The notes: generated by a model not told the origin, from the sequence alone. A DNA stretch of 64,000 nt from Sandarakinorhabdus glacialis (GCF_014643455.1 NZ_BMJM01000003.1:248905-312904), one strand, 5' to 3'. Positions 37,788 through 47,027 are shown, numbered from the stretch's first letter. Translations and numbers: made by a program.

Positions 37788-37893
37788 GGGAGGATAGCCT
37801 TAGCCGCGGTTGGGGCAGCGTGGCTAGGGGGGGGTGGCGATTTTGGTGGGGATAAGGTGGGATTCTGGGGCGGGGTGGTGCTTGTGTTTGGAC

Positions 37894-37958
37894 GGGGAGA
37901 CACCCCCACCCGGGCCGGCCAAGGGGCCGTCTCTCGCCTCCCCCCTCGAGGGGGAGGA
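37894..37958. repeat. GC-rich 3'-end repeat, family 1, copy D
   Basis: GACACCCCCACCCGGG, a GGCC/GGCC stem, then CCTCCCCCCTCGAGGGGGAGG. It lies four bases 3' of the stop codon of the transporter gene. The final hairpin is nearly perfect. Confidence 0.75.
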
Positions 37959-37962
37959 CAAG

Positions 37963-39234
37963 TCAGGTTTCGATTTTGCTGTGTTTCTTGGTGTCGGGGA
38001 GGAGGTAGGCGGCGGTCAGGGCGACGGCGCACATGATACTGACATACCAGAAGAAGCCGGATTCGTGGCCGGCGGATTTGAAGGCCAGCGCGACATATTC
38101 GGCCGAGCCGCCGAAGATCGCTACGGCGATGCCGTAGGGGAGGCCGACGCCGAGCGCGCGGATGTTGGCGGGGAACATCTCGGCTTTTACCAGGCCGGAG
38201 ATGGCGGTGTAGCAGCTGAGCACTGTCAGCGCGGCCATGATAAGGATGAAGCCCGACAATCTGTCGGTGGCGCCGCCGATGGCGTGCATGGCGGGGACGG
38301 TGAGAATGGTGCCGAGGACGCCGAAAATGATCAGCAAGGGCCGGCGGCCGATGCGGTCGGAAAGCGCGCCGACAAGGGGTTGCAGGCACATGTAGCCGAG
38401 CAGCGCGAACGCCGAGATGCGAGTGGCGTCGATCTTGCTCCAGCCGGCGGAGAGGACGAGGTATTTCTGCATGTAGGTGGTGAAGGTATAGAAGGCGAGG
38501 CTGCCGCCGGCGGTGAGCGCGAGCACGGTTAGCAGCGGGCGCGGGTGGGCGAGGAGCCGACGCATGAGGCCCTTGTGCTCGGCGGCGGTGACGGCCTTGA
38601 AGGCGGCGGTTTCGACGAGGCCGCGGCGCAGGAAGAATACGACGACCGCGCACAGGGCGCCGACGACAAAGGGTACGCGCCAACCCCAGTCCATCAGCTC
38701 GGCCTCGGTCAGCACCGCCTGCATGACGATGAGCAGGCCGAGCGCGAGGAGTTGCCCGGCAATGAGGGTGACGTACTGGAAGCTGGCGAGGAAGCCGCGG
38801 CGGCGTTCCTCGGCGACTTCGGACATGAAGGTTGCGGACGCGCCGTATTCACCGCCGACCGACAGGCCCTGGACCAGCCGGGCGACGAGCAGGATGATCG
38901 GGGCGCCGATGCCGATCTGCGCATAGGTCGGGGCGATGGCGATGAGCAGCGAGCCGGCGCACATCAGGGCGACCGAGAGAGTGAGGGCAGCCTTGCGGCC
39001 TTGCCGATCGGCGTAGAGGCCGAGCAGCCAGCCGCCGATCGGGCGCATCAAAAAGCCGATGAAGAAGATGCCGGCGGTGTTGAGTGCCTGGGCGAGGGTG
39101 TCGCCCTTGGGGAAGAAGGCGGGGGCGAAATAGAGCGCGAAAGCCGAATAGGCGTACCAGTCGAACCATTCGACGAGGTTGCCGGCTGCGCCGCCGGCGA
39201 TCTGCCTGATCTGCGAGGGAGCCCCGTCGGCCAC
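37963..39234 (-). CDS. Metabolite:H+ symporter (KgtP-like MFS transporter)
   Basis: A 423-residue twelve-helix transporter of the MHS subfamily (alpha-ketoglutarate, citrate, proline/betaine). Signs are 'GGAAGNLVEWFDWYAYSAFA' at the N-terminus, 'FFIGFLMRPIGGWLLGLYAD' with 'RQGRKAAL' (GxxxDRxGR), and the second copy 'GALSDRIGRRPLLI' between helices 8 and 9. 'VQGLSVGGEYGASATFMSEV' is also typical. The GTG start directly abuts the secG stop (TAG-GTG), so it is co-transcribed with secG. Cargo is probably a dicarboxylate or similar organic acid. Confidence 0.87.
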   Translation of the reverse strand: MADGAPSQIRQIAGGAAGNLVEWFDWYAYSAFALYFAPAFFPKGDTLAQALNTAGIFFIGFLMRPIGGWLLGLYADRQGRKAALTLSVALMCAGSLLIAIAPTYAQIGIGAPIILLVARLVQGLSVGGEYGASATFMSEVAEERRRGFLASFQYVTLIAGQLLALGLLIVMQAVLTEAELMDWGWRVPFVVGALCAVVVFFLRRGLVETAAFKAVTAAEHKGLMRRLLAHPRPLLTVLALTAGGSLAFYTFTTYMQKYLVLSAGWSKIDATRISAFALLGYMCLQPLVGALSDRIGRRPLLIIFGVLGTILTVPAMHAIGGATDRLSGFILIMAALTVLSCYTAISGLVKAEMFPANIRALGVGLPYGIAVAIFGGSAEYVALAFKSAGHESGFFWYVSIMCAVALTAAYLLPDTKKHSKIET

Positions 39235-39576
39235 CTAGCGGGCGAGCGGGACGCCGGTTTCGACAGGCGGCGCGACTGGGGTCGGCGTCGCGGGCGCGGT
39301 ACGCGTCGGGATCGAACCGGCAAGGCTGGTGTCGACGGCCTTGGGCTTGTTGGTCCCGGCGGCGAGGACGGCGAGAACGATCGACGAGACGATGAACAGA
39401 GCCGCCAAGATGGTGGTCGAGCGGGTCAGCAGGTTGGCTGCGCCGCGCGCCGACATCATGCCGCCACCGGTGCCGCCGCCGATGCCGAGCCCGCCGCCTT
39501 CCGACCGCTGCAGCAGGATGACCGCGACCAGCGCAATGGCGATGAGCGTGTGGACGACGAGCAGGAAGGTGATCAC
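39235..39576 (-). CDS. secG: Protein-export translocase subunit SecG
   Basis: A 113-residue inner-membrane protein with two helices ('ITFLLVVHTLIAIALVAVIL' and 'TTILAALFIVSSIVLAVLAA') separated by the hallmark Gly-rich loop 'LQRSEGGGLGIGGGTGGGMM' and 'SARGAANLLTRST'. The C-terminal tail is Pro/Thr-rich, as in other alphaproteobacterial SecG. It assists SecYE in preprotein export. The start is GTG 39576; the longer frame upstream is Pro-rich and unlike SecG. Flanked by tpiA upstream (after a histidine-kinase gene) and the transporter and pyrG downstream. Confidence 0.95.
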   Translation of the reverse strand: MITFLLVVHTLIAIALVAVILLQRSEGGGLGIGGGTGGGMMSARGAANLLTRSTTILAALFIVSSIVLAVLAAGTNKPKAVDTSLAGSIPTRTAPATPTPVAPPVETGVPLAR

Positions 39577-39679
39577 GGCGGAACTTTCGGGCGCGGAATG
39601 CGGAACTATGGGCGCGATGTAGCGATACGGGGGCGGAAGGGCAACTGCGGGGGGCACAAGCTGATCATATGCCGGTTTA

Positions 39680-40780
39680 TCATTCGAACATTGTTCTGTG
39701 ATCGAATTTTACTACGGTTCGGTAACCGGCGGATGTCATTGTCCTGACAATCGAACCACCCAGTTGTCGGACTGTGGCGTCGATGATGGACTGTCCCAAT
39801 CCATCGCGCTTGTTCGGGATTTTAGGTTCGATAGCCTCGACGCCATTGTCTTGCACCGTAAGCAAATACATGCCCTCGGCGGACAGTTCTCCGGCAATTA
39901 CGATGCTGCCGCTCGTGTCCTTGAACGAGTGCTTTACGGCGTTGGCGATCAGTTCATTGATTATCAGCCCGATAAGGGATGCGACCTTCGCGTTGCTGTC
40001 GACATCCTCGAACCGGCCCGTGACGCCGATGGTCTTTGGCACAACGCCCTTCAGCAGATCGGTAATTTCACCAAGGTAGCGACCGAGATCGATCTGCCCC
40101 GCGTCGTCGCTGTGAGCGAGCAGCTCGTGCAAGGCGGCGATCGTTCCGATCTGCTGCTCGATGCCGCGCAGCGCCGACACGGTCTCCGGGTTGGCCGATG
40201 CCGTTCGTTCGAGACGGACGTACGCGTTGACCGTCTGCAGCGAGTTTTTGACGCGATGGTCTATTTCGCGGCGCAGGATAATTTCGTTCGACAGGGCAGC
40301 ACGAAGATCGAGCTGGGCGACGACCTGGGATGCCAGAACGCGGAGCGCCTGCCGCTGCACCGTGTCGAGAACACGCGGCTGCATGTCGAGAACACAAAGC
40401 GTCCCGACCGGGTAACCGTCATCGCTGCGGAGCTGAATGCCCGCATAAAAGCGCACATGCGGGGGGCCCGTACAAACAGGATTGTCGCGGGTCCGCACAT
40501 CTTCTCGCAGGTCGGCAATTTCGACGTAATCGTCTTCCAGGATGGCATGGGCGCAGATCGAAACGGTGAGCGGCAGCTCCTGCACCCCGACGCCAACCTC
40601 GGCTTTCGACCATTGGCGGACGCTGTCGATAAAGTTGATCTGCGCCGCCGGCGCCGCGCACAATGCGGCCGCGAGCGCGACGATATCGTCGAAGTCCTGC
40701 TCGCGCGGCGTGTCGAGAATGGCGTAGTCCTGCAAAGCGGCAAGTCGTGGATGCTCGCGCGGGTGAACAGGCGCTCTCAT
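39680..40780 (-). CDS. GAF-domain sensor histidine kinase (HisKA_2/HWE type)
   Basis: A 366-residue cytoplasmic kinase. Residues about 10-160 form a GAF domain ('YAILDTPREQDFDDIVALAA', 'SICAHAILEDDYVEIADL', 'FYAGIQLRSDDGYPVGTLCV'). The phospho-acceptor region 'RREIDHRVKNSLQTVNAYVR' has His175 and is of the HisKA_2 type. The ATPase domain follows with 'INELIANAVKHSFKD' (N box) and 'DNGVEAIEPKIPNKRDGLGQ'. Such kinases are common in the alphaproteobacterial general stress and light-response networks. No cognate receiver is adjacent. The gene is inserted between secG and tpiA, which are usually neighbours. Confidence 0.88.
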   Translation of the reverse strand: MRAPVHPREHPRLAALQDYAILDTPREQDFDDIVALAAALCAAPAAQINFIDSVRQWSKAEVGVGVQELPLTVSICAHAILEDDYVEIADLREDVRTRDNPVCTGPPHVRFYAGIQLRSDDGYPVGTLCVLDMQPRVLDTVQRQALRVLASQVVAQLDLRAALSNEIILRREIDHRVKNSLQTVNAYVRLERTASANPETVSALRGIEQQIGTIAALHELLAHSDDAGQIDLGRYLGEITDLLKGVVPKTIGVTGRFEDVDSNAKVASLIGLIINELIANAVKHSFKDTSGSIVIAGELSAEGMYLLTVQDNGVEAIEPKIPNKRDGLGQSIIDATVRQLGGSIVRTMTSAGYRTVVKFDHRTMFE

Positions 40781-41098
40781 CGTCCGGTCAACTCAGATGC
40801 TCTCGTTGACATCATAGACCTTGATCGCCCGCTTCAAGTCAGAATTGCCCAATTTGCGCGCCTGCCATGCACTATCGCCAGCTACTACAGACAGGGAACG
40901 ACGCCGTATACAGCCTCGGTGGCGGCGCGTGGGTCTCTACTGGCGCATGGGGCTTTCCTCGAAGGGTACCGCCAAGCCGGCACGGCCATGGCCTGTCGCG
41001 AGATGAAGGGGATCTCCGGCCCGGCGGGACAGCGTCGACGGGGCAAGCCTTTTCCGCCGTTGACGATCACCTTGAGGCCGAAGGCTGGGAGAGGACGT
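40781..41098. other. Gap of 318 bases between histidine kinase and tpiA genes
   Basis: No gene with a recognisable product. Short open frames exist on both strands but lack clear ribosome-binding sites. Third-position GC is not elevated in any one frame across the whole gap. It may hold the kinase promoter and the remains of a former gene. Confidence 0.4.
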
Positions 41099-41836
41099 TC
41101 AGGCGCTTGCTGCTGCAGCTATGGCGAGGAGGCTGGTGGCGATAAGGCTGGCGCCGCCGACGAGGGCGCCGCCGACGTTGGGCTGGCCGAGCAGGAGTGC
41201 GGCGTTTTCGGGTTTTACCGAGCCGCCGTAGAGGATGCGGGCGCCCTGCCCTGCTTCGCCGAACCGGGCGACGAGGTTGGCGCGGATATGGGCGTGCATG
41301 GCGGCGACGTCTTCCGGGGTCGGGGTGCGGCCGGTGCCGATTGCCCAGACGGGTTCGTAGGCAATGATGATGTCGGTGAGGTCATCCGGGAGCGAGGCGT
41401 CGAGTTGCTCGGTGACGGTGGATTCGTGGGCGCCGGCGTCGCGCTGGGCCTCGGTTTCGCCGACGCAGACGATGACCGTCAGGCCGGCGGCGCGGGCGGC
41501 GATGGTCTTGGCGCGGACTTGGGCGTCGGTTTCGTGATTGTCGGTGCGGCGTTCGCTGTGGCCGGTGATGACGAATTTGGCGCCGCTGTCCGCGAGCATG
41601 GCGGCGGAGATACAGCCGGTGTGGGCGCCCGATGTGGAATGGTGGCAATCCTGGCCGCCGATGGCGATGCGGCCGGCTGCCAGTGAGACAGCGCGGTCGA
41701 TGAGGGTGAACGGCGGGGCGATCCAGATCTCGGTTTCGGGCCTGGCTTGCGACATGCCCCACAATTCACCCAGTGCGGCGACAAGACCGTTCATCTTCCA
41801 GTTTCCGACGATCAGCGGCTGCATTGGGGGGGACAT
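41099..41836 (-). CDS. tpiA: Triosephosphate isomerase
   Basis: A 245-residue glycolytic TIM barrel interconverting dihydroxyacetone phosphate and glyceraldehyde 3-phosphate. Active-site elements are 'LIVGNWKMNG' (Asn, Lys), 'KFVITGHSERR' (His), 'IIIAYEPVWAIGTGRTPTPE' (catalytic Glu and the flexible loop) and 'ARILYGGSVKPENA' (phosphate site). ATG 41836 has GGAG six bases upstream. Divergent from ppiD. Confidence 0.98.
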   Translation of the reverse strand: MSPPMQPLIVGNWKMNGLVAALGELWGMSQARPETEIWIAPPFTLIDRAVSLAAGRIAIGGQDCHHSTSGAHTGCISAAMLADSGAKFVITGHSERRTDNHETDAQVRAKTIAARAAGLTVIVCVGETEAQRDAGAHESTVTEQLDASLPDDLTDIIIAYEPVWAIGTGRTPTPEDVAAMHAHIRANLVARFGEAGQGARILYGGSVKPENAALLLGQPNVGGALVGGASLIATSLLAIAAAASA

Positions 41837-41934
41837 TGAGCGCTCCGGGGGACTATGTTCGCGGTGCCTTGTGACAAGCCCGCGCCGCCGTTACAACCCG
41901 CGCACAGCTTCACTGTCTTTGTGTCCGGATATCC

Positions 41935-43830
41935 ATGATCTCTTTCATTCGCCGCTGGTTGACGAGCTGGCCGGTCATCGTCCTGCTCGGCTTGGTGGTG
42001 GTCGCTTTTGCCGTGACCGGCGTTGGCGATCCCTTTGGCGGCGGGGCGCCGCAGGGTTCGGTCGCCAAGGTCGGCAAGAAGACGATAACCGAGACCGAAT
42101 TGCTGTCGGCGTTCGAGCGGGTGTCGCGGTCGGCGCGTGAACGCAATCCGGCGATCACCCAGGCCGAACTGGCGCAGCAGGGCGGCGTCGATGCCGCCGC
42201 CGGCCAGCTGATCGGCCAGGCCGCAATGGAACAACTGGGCGCGCAGGCAGGCCTTTCGGTGTCGAACCGCGCCGTCGGGGCGCAGATCGCAGCGATTCCG
42301 GCGTTCCAGGTCGGCGGCAAGTTCGACGATGCGACGTATCGCCGGGTGCTGGCGCAGCAGCGGATCACCGACCGCGAATTGAATGACGGCATCCACGGCG
42401 ACCTGGTGCGCCAGCAGTTGCTGACCCCGGTAACAGCGGCGCTCGGCGTGCCGGCGGGGATGGCGCAGCCTTATGCACAGCTGCTCGTCGACGAGCATCG
42501 CGGTGCCGTGGCGCTGGTGCCGCTGGTCGCCGGCCCGGCGCCGACCGAGGCCGAAATCACCAAATTCTATGCCGATAACAAGGGCAAGTTGATGCTGCCC
42601 GAGCGCCGGGGCTTCCGACATGCCTTGATCGACAGCGCCGCTGTTGCCGCCAGTGGCGTAGTAACCGATGCACAGATCGCCGCTGCGTTTGCAAAAGATC
42701 CGGCCAGATACGGCGGCGCCGCGACCCGGCGTCTGCAGCAGGTCGTCGTGCCCGACGAGGCCAAGGCGCGCGCCATCGCGGCGGCGGCGGCAACCGAGGG
42801 TTTTGCCAAGGCGGCCGAGCGGCTGGCGGGTTTCGGCACGGCCGACATCACGCTCGGCGAGCAGTCGCAGTCGGGCTTTGCCCAGGCGACAAGCGCGGCG
42901 GTTGCAGCGGCAGCGTTCGCAGCGCCGGCGGGCGGCATCACGGCGCCGATCAAGAGCGATTTCGGCTGGCACGTCGTTCGCGTCGAAAGCGTCGGCGCGG
43001 CAGGCAAGTCGCTGGCGGCAGCGCGTCCCGCGGTGGAGGCAGAACTGCGGACTCGCGCCGGCGAGGATGCCGTCGCCGCATTGGTCGCAAAGATCGAGGA
43101 CGGGGTCGAGGCGGGCAAGAGCTTTGCCGATCTCGCCAAGGAAAACGGGCTCGTGGTGGTGTCGCAGGCGGCGGTTGCCAAGGACGGCACAGCGACCGGT
43201 GCTGCGCCCCTGGCAGGGCCGTTGGCGCTGCTGGCGGATCGGGCTTTCCGGCATGAGCCGGGCGAGGGCGCCGCGGTCGAGGACCTGGGTGAAGGCCGGT
43301 TGGCGGTGATCGAGACGATGCAGATCCTGCCGTCGGCAGCGCCGCCGCTGGCGCAGGTGCGCGAACTCGTGACTGCGGGCGCGGCGCGCGACAAGGCGTT
43401 GAAGACGGCGCGGGTGAAAGCCGATGCCATCGTCGCCGCGGTGAAAAAGGGCGGCAATTTCGCCGAGGCCGTCGCCGCGCAAGGCCTGCCGCCGGCACAG
43501 CCGTTGGCGGGTCGCCGCATCGACGTGGCGCAGCAGCCGCAGGTGCCGCCGGTCGTGCAGGCGTTCCTGAGCACGCCTGCCGGGACGGTCAACGTGCTGC
43601 CGAGCCCGCAAGGCTGGGTGATGATCCACGCCGATACGGTCACCAAGGGCCAGCTGGCGGCAATCCCGGGGCTGGTCGAAGCCGGCCGCCGCGAGATCGC
43701 CAGCCAGCTGCCCGACGAGTTCGCCAGTGCCTTTGCCGCCGCCGCCGAGCGGACGGTGGGCTCGCGGCGCAACGAAGCGGTGATCGATGCCGTGAAACGA
43801 CGCCTGGCCGGGACCGATGTTGCCCAGTAA
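41935..43830 (+). CDS. ppiD: Periplasmic folding factor PpiD (SurA_N / parvulin domains)
   Basis: A 631-residue protein anchored by one N-terminal helix ('SWPVIVLLGLVVVAFAVTGV') with the rest in the periplasm. The SurA_N-like chaperone region starts 'VGKKTITETELLSAFERVSR'. A parvulin-type PPIase domain is centred at about residues 280-350 ('GITAPIKSDFGWHVVRVESV' is the conserved end). Further chaperone-like sequence follows. PpiD assists outer-membrane and secreted proteins leaving SecYEG. The sequence is Ala-rich. Its end overlaps the trpE start by 14 bases; ppiD upstream of trpE is the usual order in sphingomonads. Confidence 0.9.
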   Translation: MISFIRRWLTSWPVIVLLGLVVVAFAVTGVGDPFGGGAPQGSVAKVGKKTITETELLSAFERVSRSARERNPAITQAELAQQGGVDAAAGQLIGQAAMEQLGAQAGLSVSNRAVGAQIAAIPAFQVGGKFDDATYRRVLAQQRITDRELNDGIHGDLVRQQLLTPVTAALGVPAGMAQPYAQLLVDEHRGAVALVPLVAGPAPTEAEITKFYADNKGKLMLPERRGFRHALIDSAAVAASGVVTDAQIAAAFAKDPARYGGAATRRLQQVVVPDEAKARAIAAAAATEGFAKAAERLAGFGTADITLGEQSQSGFAQATSAAVAAAAFAAPAGGITAPIKSDFGWHVVRVESVGAAGKSLAAARPAVEAELRTRAGEDAVAALVAKIEDGVEAGKSFADLAKENGLVVVSQAAVAKDGTATGAAPLAGPLALLADRAFRHEPGEGAAVEDLGEGRLAVIETMQILPSAAPPLAQVRELVTAGAARDKALKTARVKADAIVAAVKKGGNFAEAVAAQGLPPAQPLAGRRIDVAQQPQVPPVVQAFLSTPAGTVNVLPSPQGWVMIHADTVTKGQLAAIPGLVEAGRREIASQLPDEFASAFAAAAERTVGSRRNEAVIDAVKRRLAGTDVAQ

Positions 43831-45340
43831 ATTCGGCGCGATTTCGCCCGACCGCGCGCATTTTACCGCGGAACTGGCGCAGGGCCGCGCGCAATTGGTG
43901 TGGACGCGGATCGTCGCCGATACCGAGACGCCCGTATCGGCGATGCTCAAGCTGGGCGCTGCCGAAAGCGGCAGCTTCCTGCTCGAATCGGTCGAGGGCG
44001 GGCAGGTTCGCGGGCGACATTCGCTGCTCGGGCTTGATCCCGACCTGGTGTGGCGGGCAGAGGGCGACAGCTCGCAGATCAACCGGCAGTGGCGGCATGA
44101 TCGCGATGCTTTCGAGGACGTGCCAGGCGGGGCGCTGGCGGCCCTGCGCGCGCTCGTTGCCGAGGCGCGTGCCGAGGTGCCGGCCGAGCTGCCACGGGCG
44201 CTGGCGTGCCTCGTCGGCTATATCGGCTATGAGGCGGTGCGGTTGACCGAGGCGTCGGTGCCGGCGAATGCGCCCTCGCCGCTGGGGCTTCCCGACATGG
44301 TGTTCGTGCGGCCGACGCTGATCCTGGTGTTCGACCGGTTGAAAGACGAACTGTTCCTGGTGGCGCCGGTGTTCAGCGGCGGCAGCGACGAATATGACGC
44401 GGCGGTCGAGCGGATCGAAACGGCGCAGGCGCGACTGGCGCAGCAATTGCCGGGCCGCGTCGCCGTTGCAGGTCCCCTGCCCGATGGCGTGCCGGTGCCG
44501 GTTGTCGGCGCCGAACGCTATGCGGCGATGGTGGCGCGCGCCAAGGACTATATCCTTGCCGGCGACGTGTTCCAGGTCGTGCTGGCGCAGCGGTTCAGCG
44601 TCGAATTTCCGTTGCCGCCGTTCGATCTTTATCGGGCGCTGCGGCGGATCAACCCGTCGCCCTTCCTGTATTTCCTCGACTTGCCAGGGTTTGCCATCGT
44701 CGGTTCGAGCCCCGAGATTCTGGTGCGGGTGCGCGATGGCGACGTTACCATCCGGCCGATTGCGGGGACGCGGCCGCGAGGCAAGGACGCCGTGGAGGAT
44801 GCCGCGAACCGGGCGTCGCTGCTTGCCGATGCCAAGGAACAGGCCGAGCATCTGATGCTGCTCGATCTGGGGCGGCACGATACCGGGCGGGTCTCACTAC
44901 CGGGCACGGTGACGGTCACCGACCGGGCGGGAGTCGAATTCTACAGCCATGTCATGCACATCGTCTCGAACGTGCGCGGGCGGCTCGATCCGCGGTTCGA
45001 CGCCGTCGATGCCTTGCTGGCGGGGTTTCCGGCGGGGACGGTCAGCGGCGCGCCCAAGGTGCGGGCGATGCAGGTCATCGCCGAACTCGAGCCGGAGGCG
45101 CGCGGGGCCTATGCCGGAGGGGTGGGCTATTTTTCGCCCGACGGCGCGATGGATTCGTGCATCGTCTTGCGGACGGCGGTGGTCAAGGACGGCGTCATGC
45201 ACGTCCAGGCGGGTGCGGGTATCGTTGCCGACAGCATCGCGGAATATGAGCAGCGCGAGTGCGAGGCCAAGGCGGGAGCCCTGATCGCGGCGGCAAAGGA
45301 AGCGCTGCGCGCGGCGGCGGGGGCCGGGTTCGGGCAATAG
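43817..45340 (+). CDS. trpE: Anthranilate synthase component I
   Basis: A 507-residue chorismate-binding enzyme making anthranilate with TrpG. The N-terminal domain includes the tryptophan feedback motif 'GSFLLESVE'. The catalytic domain has 'VFQVVLAQRFSVEFPLPPFD', 'NPSPFLYFLDLPGFAIVGSS', 'RPIAGTRPRGKD', 'LLDLGRHDTGRVS' and 'GTVSGAPKVRAMQVIAELEP'. It begins within the last codons of ppiD, indicating coupling. TrpG normally follows; here a DUF427 gene and a VapBC module lie between. Confidence 0.97.
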   Translation: MLPSKFGAISPDRAHFTAELAQGRAQLVWTRIVADTETPVSAMLKLGAAESGSFLLESVEGGQVRGRHSLLGLDPDLVWRAEGDSSQINRQWRHDRDAFEDVPGGALAALRALVAEARAEVPAELPRALACLVGYIGYEAVRLTEASVPANAPSPLGLPDMVFVRPTLILVFDRLKDELFLVAPVFSGGSDEYDAAVERIETAQARLAQQLPGRVAVAGPLPDGVPVPVVGAERYAAMVARAKDYILAGDVFQVVLAQRFSVEFPLPPFDLYRALRRINPSPFLYFLDLPGFAIVGSSPEILVRVRDGDVTIRPIAGTRPRGKDAVEDAANRASLLADAKEQAEHLMLLDLGRHDTGRVSLPGTVTVTDRAGVEFYSHVMHIVSNVRGRLDPRFDAVDALLAGFPAGTVSGAPKVRAMQVIAELEPEARGAYAGGVGYFSPDGAMDSCIVLRTAVVKDGVMHVQAGAGIVADSIAEYEQRECEAKAGALIAAAKEALRAAAGAGFGQ

Positions 45341-45429
45341 GGTTTGCTGACGTAAGGGTGCGCTGACGTGGCCGCTGGCCAAGCGGGCGCGGCCGGCGCA
45401 GGAAGGCGTCAAACAAACAGGAGTGCATC

Positions 45430-45711
45430 ATGCCGAAAGCCATCTGGAACGATATCGTGCTGGCCGATACCGACGACACGGTGATCGTCGAGGGTAATCA
45501 TTATTTCCCGGTTTCGGCGGTCGACCCGGCGCTGTTGAAACCGAGCGCGACGACGACGGTTTGCGGCTGGAAGGGTCTCGCCAACTACTACACGATCGTC
45601 GCCGGCGGCGCCGAGAACGTCGATGCGGCGTGGTATTACGCCGAGCCCAAGGACGCCGCGGCCGAGATCAAAGGGCGTCTGGCGTTCTGGAAGGGCGTCA
45701 AGGTCGTCTAG
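45430..45711 (+). CDS. DUF427 domain protein
   Basis: A 93-residue single-domain protein matching DUF427: 'MPKAIWNDIVLADTDDTVIV' then 'EGNHYFPVSAVDPALLKPSA', the invariant 'TVCGWKGLANYYTI' with its Cys, and 'AAWYYAEPKDAAAEIKGRLA'. Function is unknown; the fold is a small beta barrel. AGGAG (45419-45423) precedes the ATG. Its stop overlaps that of the convergent vapC gene by three bases. Confidence 0.9.
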   Translation: MPKAIWNDIVLADTDDTVIVEGNHYFPVSAVDPALLKPSATTTVCGWKGLANYYTIVAGGAENVDAAWYYAEPKDAAAEIKGRLAFWKGVKVV

Positions 45712-46091
45712 GTCTTCGCGAAATAGCGGACGCCGGGCAGGCCGTCGAAATCGGCGTCCTGGGTGTAGAGCATGGCGTCGAATCGCCGGGCGATGGCATA
45801 AATGATGCTATCGGCCATTGGGAGTTTATGGGCCTTCGAGAGGCGTGCCGCCGCCAGTGACAGGTCGATATCGAGTTCGACGACAGTGGCAAGGCGCATA
45901 ACCGAGACGGCCTGAAGCGAAAGATGTTCGCTACGCTGCGCCGACAGTCGTTTGTACACTTCGTAGATCGAAATGGTGGGCACGATAAGCTTCGCGGAAT
46001 TCTCTATCGCCGACGCGAACCGATCACCGCCGGACCCCGTACCGAAATATTCGAGCCAGCCGCTGGAGTCGACGACGTTGAAGTCGGTCAT
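45708..46091 (-). CDS. vapC: VapC-type PIN-domain ribonuclease toxin
   Basis: A 127-residue PIN domain. Acidic residues of the active site are visible: Asp in 'FNVVDSSGWLEYF', Glu in 'ISIYEVYKRL', Asp in 'LPMADSIIYAIAR' and Asp in 'LYTQDADF'. VapC toxins cleave tRNA or rRNA and are neutralised by their antitoxin. The start overlaps the antitoxin stop (ATGA, 46088-46091), the typical toxin-antitoxin layout. Inserted, in reverse orientation, between trpE-DUF427 and trpG. Confidence 0.92.
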   Translation of the reverse strand: MTDFNVVDSSGWLEYFGTGSGGDRFASAIENSAKLIVPTISIYEVYKRLSAQRSEHLSLQAVSVMRLATVVELDIDLSLAAARLSKAHKLPMADSIIYAIARRFDAMLYTQDADFDGLPGVRYFAKT

Positions 46092-46312
46092 ATTTCGCGA
46101 TCTGCCTCGCTGGCGATGTCGGTTTCGATGTTGCCGAGAAAGCCTCGCGCGGCCTTGACCGACAGCACCAAGACGAGCTCGATCACCCCGTCACGCTCAT
46201 ACATGTCGAGGCGCTGCCCCACCTTGATCCCAGCACGCTCGCGAAGGCGTTTGGGGATCACGACCTGGAACTTTGGCGAAACTGTCACGAGCTCGGGTTT
46301 CTGCATGGACAT
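46088..46312 (-). CDS. vapB: AbrB/MazE-family antitoxin (VapB type)
   Basis: A 74-residue antitoxin with a swapped-hairpin AbrB fold: 'ELVTVSPKFQVVIPKRLRER' and 'AGIKVGQRLDMYERDGVIEL', followed by a C-terminal tail (NIETDIASEADREI) that would wrap around the toxin. It binds DNA and represses its own promoter. An inverted repeat TTCGT-AGC-ACGAA at 46336-46348 lies 24 bases upstream. Confidence 0.9.
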   Translation of the reverse strand: MSMQKPELVTVSPKFQVVIPKRLRERAGIKVGQRLDMYERDGVIELVLVLSVKAARGFLGNIETDIASEADREI

Positions 46313-46335
46313 ACTACTTCCTTATCGATAGCCAT

Positions 46336-46348
46336 TTCGTAGCACGAA
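46336..46348. promoter_or_regulatory. Candidate VapBC autoregulatory operator
   Basis: Perfect inverted repeat TTCGT-AGC-ACGAA in the divergent gap between the antitoxin gene and trpG. Because the gap is only 100 bases, binding here could also affect trpG transcription. Confidence 0.4.
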
Positions 46349-46412
46349 TGCGGCGATGCCGCAAATTGCGAGGCGGGTGACGGACGGGCGATCAGGCGCT
46401 AAAGCAGCGCAC

Positions 46413-47027
46413 ATGATCCTCGTCATCGACAATTACGACAGCTTCACCTTCAACCTGGTGCATTACCTGCTCGAGCTCGGCGCCGAGACGGAGGTGGTCC
46501 GCAACGACCAGATCACGGCGGCAGAAGCGATCGCTCTCCGGCCGCAGGCGGTGTTGCTGTCGCCGGGACCGTGCACGCCGAACGAGGCCGGGATTTGCCT
46601 CGACATGATCACGGCTGCGGCAGAGGCGCGCTTGCCGCTGCTGGGCGTTTGCCTGGGGCACCAGGCGCTTGGCCAGGCGTTCGGCGGCACCGTGGTGCGC
46701 GCGGCGCAGGTCATGCACGGCAAGACCAGCGCGATGACCCACGACGGGACGGGGGTTTTCGCGGGGCTGCCATCGCCGTTCGAAGCGACGCGTTACCATT
46801 CGTTGATAGTACGCGAGGATGACCTGCCGGTTTGCTTTGCCGTCAATGCACGCAGCCCCGATGGCATCGTCATGGGCATGCGCCACCGCGACCTGCCGCT
46901 CCACGGGGTGCAATTTCATCCGGAATCGATCGCCACCGAGCATGGCCATGAATTGCTGGCGAATTTCATGCGGATCGCCGGGATGACGCCGAAATCATTG
47001 GCTCCGAAGGTTTCCGCAGCCGCGTGA
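46413..47027 (+). CDS. trpG: Anthranilate synthase component II (glutamine amidotransferase)
   Basis: A 204-residue class I glutaminase supplying ammonia to TrpE. Features are '[20 protein letters not shown]' (family start), '[14 protein letters not shown]', the nucleophile loop '[17 protein letters not shown]' with Cys, and '[20 protein letters not shown]' (His, Glu). ATG 46413 is the family start. Its stop overlaps the GTG of trpD (GTGA). Separated from trpE by DUF427 and the reversed VapBC genes. Confidence 0.97.
   Translation: MILVIDNYDSFTFNLVHYLLELGAETEVVRNDQITAAEAIALRPQAVLLSPGPCTPNEAGICLDMITAAAEARLPLLGVCLGHQALGQAFGGTVVRAAQVMHGKTSAMTHDGTGVFAGLPSPFEATRYHSLIVREDDLPVCFAVNARSPDGIVMGMRHRDLPLHGVQFHPESIATEHGHELLANFMRIAGMTPKSLAPKVSAAA

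Noticed and set aside
40781-41098. Short frames on both strands between the histidine kinase and tpiA
   Set aside because: No ribosome-binding site, no recognisable domain and no consistent third-position bias, so no gene is called.
43780-43830. Trp leader peptide/attenuator before trpE
   Set aside because: trpE begins inside the end of ppiD, leaving no leader region, and no Trp-rich short frame is present.
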